A DNA stretch of 64,000 nucleotides from the NCBI GenBank assembly GCA_014208095.1, contig JACHMT010000002.1, positions 558,001 to 622,000 of the forward strand, read 5' to 3'. Positions 61,944-64,000 of this stretch are shown piece by piece. The notes below the pieces were generated by a model. The model was given only the letters and a program-made list of their open reading frames with translations. It was not told the origin of the DNA and searched no databases. Source of the stretch: Actinospineispora eucalypti (GTDB taxonomy: Bacteria; Actinomycetota; Actinomycetes; Mycobacteriales; Pseudonocardiaceae). The stretch's first letter is position 1. The number at the start of each line of letters is the position of its first letter. Made by a program: the position numbers and the translations under genes.

Positions 61944-62045
61944 CGCATCCCCTCACACTCGGCCCCGCTGTGTCCCGCAACTACCCAGTTCCGCAACTAT
62001 GCATCGGAAACGTCGCACCGCGCCACACCGGTGTACTGAGAGCGA

Positions 62046-62056
62046 CGACTCGCGGG
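62046..62056. repeat. Copy of the CGACTCGCGGG motif
   Basis: An exact copy of one arm of the inverted repeat at 10251-10308. It lies 6 bp from the acyl-CoA dehydrogenase stop codon; no partner arm is nearby. Confidence 0.45.
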
Positions 62057-62061
62057 GAGGG

Positions 62062-63177
62062 TTAGAGGCCGATGCGGTCGGTGACCTCGAGGTAGTGGTG
62101 GTCGAGCCCGCCGAACAGCTGCTGGCTGGACCAGGCGCGCCGGTAGTAGAGGTGTGTGTCGTGCTCCCAGGTGAACCCGATGCCGCCGTGGACCTGGACG
62201 GTCTCCACGGTGACGTCGCGGAACGCCTCGCCGCAGTAGGCGGCGGCCACCCGGGCGGCGACCGGAGCCTCGGCGTCCCCTTCGGCGAGCGCGGCGGCGG
62301 CGTAGCGCGCGGTGGACCGGCCGAACTCCACCTGCCGCAGCATGTCCACACACCGGTGCGCGACCGCCTGGAACGACCCGATCACCTGGCCGAACTGCCG
62401 GCGGGTCTTGGCGTACTCCACCGCCATGTCCAGGCACGCGGCCATTCCGCCGGCCTGCTCGGCGGCCACCGCCACCAGCAGCTGGTCCAGGGCACCGGCG
62501 ACCAGCTCCGGGGCCTGGCCCGGGATGCCGACCGGCCGCGCCGGGGTGTCCGCCAGCTCCACGCCGGCGATCGAGCGGGCGAGGTCGAGCGAGGTCATCG
62601 GGGTGCGGGTGAGCCCGGGCGCGCCGGCGTGCACGGCGAACAGGGTGGCGTTCCCGTCCTCGTCGCCGGCGGTGACCAGCAGCAGGTCGGCGTCGGCACC
62701 GTCCAGCACGAAGCTCTTCGCCCCGGTCAGCCGCCACTCGCCGTCCCGCCGGGTCGCGGTGGTGCGCGGCGCCAGCCAGCCGCCGTCCGCCTCGGCCGCG
62801 GCCAGCGTGGCGATGCACTCGCCGGCCGCGATCGGCGGCAGCAGCTCGGCCCGCGCGGACTCGTCGCCGCTGGCCAGCAGCACCGGGACGGCGGCGCCGA
62901 CGGTGGCCAGGTAAGGCCCCCGATACAGCGCGCGACCCATCTCCTCGAAGACGATGTGCGTCTCCAGCACGGTCTGCCCGAGGCCGTCGTACTTCTCGGG
63001 CACGGCCAGCGCGGCCAAGCCCATCTCGGCGGCCAGCTGGCGCCAGAGTGCCCGGTCGAAGCCCTGGCCCTCGGTGCGCAGGGCGTCCAGGGGGGCCTTG
63101 TCGGCCAGCAGGCGGCGCACGGTGTCCCGCAGCTGACGCTGCTCGGTCGTGTCGACCAGTGCGGTTTGGCTCACCAT
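62062..63177 (-). CDS. Acyl-CoA dehydrogenase
   Basis: A 371-residue ACAD. The N-terminal helical domain is LGLAALAVPEKYDGLGQTVL, the middle beta domain has ECIATLAAAEADGGWLAPRT, and the C-terminal helical domain is VEYAKTRRQFGQVIGSFQAV, then AHRCVDML. VQVHGGIGFTWEHDTHLYYR is the FAD-contact/late signature. The catalytic Glu expected near the C-terminus is not obvious, as in steroid-type heteromeric ACADs that pair two subunits. The next gene, also an ACAD, lies 10 bp upstream, consistent with an alpha2beta2 FadE-type complex for cholesterol or long side-chain acyl-CoA. Confidence 0.92.
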   Translation of the reverse strand: MVSQTALVDTTEQRQLRDTVRRLLADKAPLDALRTEGQGFDRALWRQLAAEMGLAALAVPEKYDGLGQTVLETHIVFEEMGRALYRGPYLATVGAAVPVLLASGDESARAELLPPIAAGECIATLAAAEADGGWLAPRTTATRRDGEWRLTGAKSFVLDGADADLLLVTAGDEDGNATLFAVHAGAPGLTRTPMTSLDLARSIAGVELADTPARPVGIPGQAPELVAGALDQLLVAVAAEQAGGMAACLDMAVEYAKTRRQFGQVIGSFQAVAHRCVDMLRQVEFGRSTARYAAAALAEGDAEAPVAARVAAAYCGEAFRDVTVETVQVHGGIGFTWEHDTHLYYRRAWSSQQLFGGLDHHYLEVTDRIGL

Positions 63178-63187
63178 GACGATTTCC

Positions 63188-64000
63188 TCAGTTTGGGCGG
63201 GGCAGGCCGAGCACCCGCTGCGCGATCACGTTCTTGAGCACCTCGTCGGTGCCGCCACCCAGCCGGTAGCCGGGGGCGCCGAGGATCACCGAGGTCCAGG
63301 CGTAGGTACCCCACTCCCCGGTGTCGGCGGCCGCCTTCGGGCCGAGCACCTCGGCCACGAACCGGCCCAGCCGGGCGATGTTGTCGGACAGCGCGATCTT
63401 GTGCAGCGCGGCCTCCGGGCCGGGGCTGTCACCGGCCCGGGCCCGCGCCCCGGCCACCTGCTGCGCATAGCGGGCCACCCGCAGCTGCACCTGCAACTCG
63501 CCGAACGCCCGCCGCACCACCGGGTCCTCCGCCGCGCCCGGCGTGTGCCGGACCAGCTCGGCCAGCCGTTCGGTGGACAGGATCCCGGCGCCGCCGAACG
63601 AGCTGTGCCCCATCGCGTTGCGCTCGTTGGACAGGGTGGTCAGGGCAACCGGCCAGCCCTCCCCCTCGGCGCCCAGCCGGGCCGAGTCCGGCACCACCAC
63701 GTCGTCCAGGAACACCTCGTTGAACGCGGCTCCGCCGGTCATCTGGCGCAGCGGCCGCACGGTGACACCCGGCGCGCGCATGTCGACCAGGAACGCGGTG
63801 AGGTTGCGGTGGCGTGGCCCGTCGGCCGTCCTGCAGATGATCTCGCCGATGTCCGAGAGGTGAGCGCCGGAGGTCCACACCTTCTGCCCGGAGACCCGCC
63901 AGTCCCCGTCCTCCCCGCGCACCGCCCTGGTGCTCAGCGAGGCCAGGTCGGAGCCGGCTCCCGGCTCCGAGAACAGCTGGCAGGAGATCAGCTCGCCGGA
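63188..64000 (-). CDS. Acyl-CoA dehydrogenase, C-terminal part (cut by window edge)
   Basis: The visible 270 codons hold the FAD-contacting CQLFSEPGAGSDLASLSTRA, WRVSGQKVWTSGAHLSDIGE and a C-terminal helical domain ending in YRLGGGTDEVLKNVIAQRVL, then GLPRPN. The frame is open to the window edge; the N-terminal part lies outside. It is probably the partner subunit of the downstream ACAD, as expected for a heteromeric FadE pair. Confidence 0.92.
   Translation of the reverse strand, partial: SGELISCQLFSEPGAGSDLASLSTRAVRGEDGDWRVSGQKVWTSGAHLSDIGEIICRTADGPRHRNLTAFLVDMRAPGVTVRPLRQMTGGAAFNEVFLDDVVVPDSARLGAEGEGWPVALTTLSNERNAMGHSSFGGAGILSTERLAELVRHTPGAAEDPVVRRAFGELQVQLRVARYAQQVAGARARAGDSPGPEAALHKIALSDNIARLGRFVAEVLGPKAAADTGEWGTYAWTSVILGAPGYRLGGGTDEVLKNVIAQRVLGLPRPN

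Overview
The window is 64 kb of very GC-rich DNA (roughly 70 percent or more by eye) with strong third-position G/C bias. It has frequent GTG and TTG starts, ATGA/GTGA stop-start overlaps, AGGAGG-type ribosome sites and many divergent regulator/target pairs. This is typical of a soil actinobacterium. The SigB/SigF-type sigma factor, DUF5753 XRE regulator, GAF-ANTAR protein, IniB-like protein, GH38/sugar-ABC operon without its own ATPase and GAF/TetR-rich layout fit Pseudonocardiales (an Amycolatopsis-like organism) best, but the family is an inference. No rRNA, tRNA, CRISPR array, insertion sequence or prophage was seen.

Layout. 0-4 kb: the end of an MFS exporter divergent from a LysR regulator across two identical dyads, a RibD/DHFR-like reductase, a decayed TauD-type dioxygenase and a cytochrome P450. 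4-7 kb: an Lrp regulator divergent from alanine dehydrogenase, then an IniB-like Asp/Asn/Gly-rich protein. 7-10.3 kb: AraC regulator, VOC protein and a UvrA-like ABC ATPase (a drug self-protection type). 10.3-13.5 kb: small protein, SDR and two lipoproteins. 13.6-18.2 kb: an operon of P450, a PEP-utilizer-like protein without an ATP-grasp domain and an AttH/CrtC-like protein, divergent from a TetR. 18.2-25.5 kb: GntR/LacI-type regulator divergent from an alpha-mannosidase and a sugar ABC importer. 25.4-27.7 kb: DedA protein, MGT-type glycosyltransferase, DUF2277 protein. 27.7-31.8 kb: an aromatic-acid-type MFS transporter and an FAD monooxygenase fused in frame to a rifampin ADP-ribosyltransferase (Arr) domain, divergent from an IclR regulator.

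31.8-37.3 kb: a complete tripartite tricarboxylate transporter (tctCBA) divergent from a CitA/DcuS-type two-component pair. 37.3-44.9 kb: small regulator/enzyme pairs (maleylpyruvate-isomerase-like protein with MerR; phytanoyl-CoA dioxygenase and RidA with TetR; epimerase with LysR; zinc alcohol dehydrogenase with an alpha/beta hydrolase). 45-51.6 kb: a stress island holding a SigB/SigF-family sigma factor and four neighbouring genes, each preceded by a matching GTTT-N14-16-GGGTA promoter. 51.6-54 kb: XRE regulator, FkbM methyltransferase and a histidine phosphatase.

54-60.6 kb: two divergent operons that look like one conserved but uncharacterised actinobacterial system. They encode a flippase-like membrane protein, a methyltransferase, a glycosyltransferase, a 6-carboxytetrahydropterin-synthase-like protein and a zinc dehydrogenase. 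Facing them are a CDP-alcohol phosphatidyltransferase and a membrane sulfatase-like enzyme. 60.6-64 kb: a 22-bp tandem repeat whose opposite-strand copy lies near 2.4 kb, an orphan ABC ATPase with degenerate motifs, and two acyl-CoA dehydrogenases, the last cut by the window edge.

The points most worth following are the monooxygenase-Arr fusion, the pterin/glycosyl/CDP-alcohol cluster, the compact sigma-factor regulon and the dispersed 22-bp repeat.
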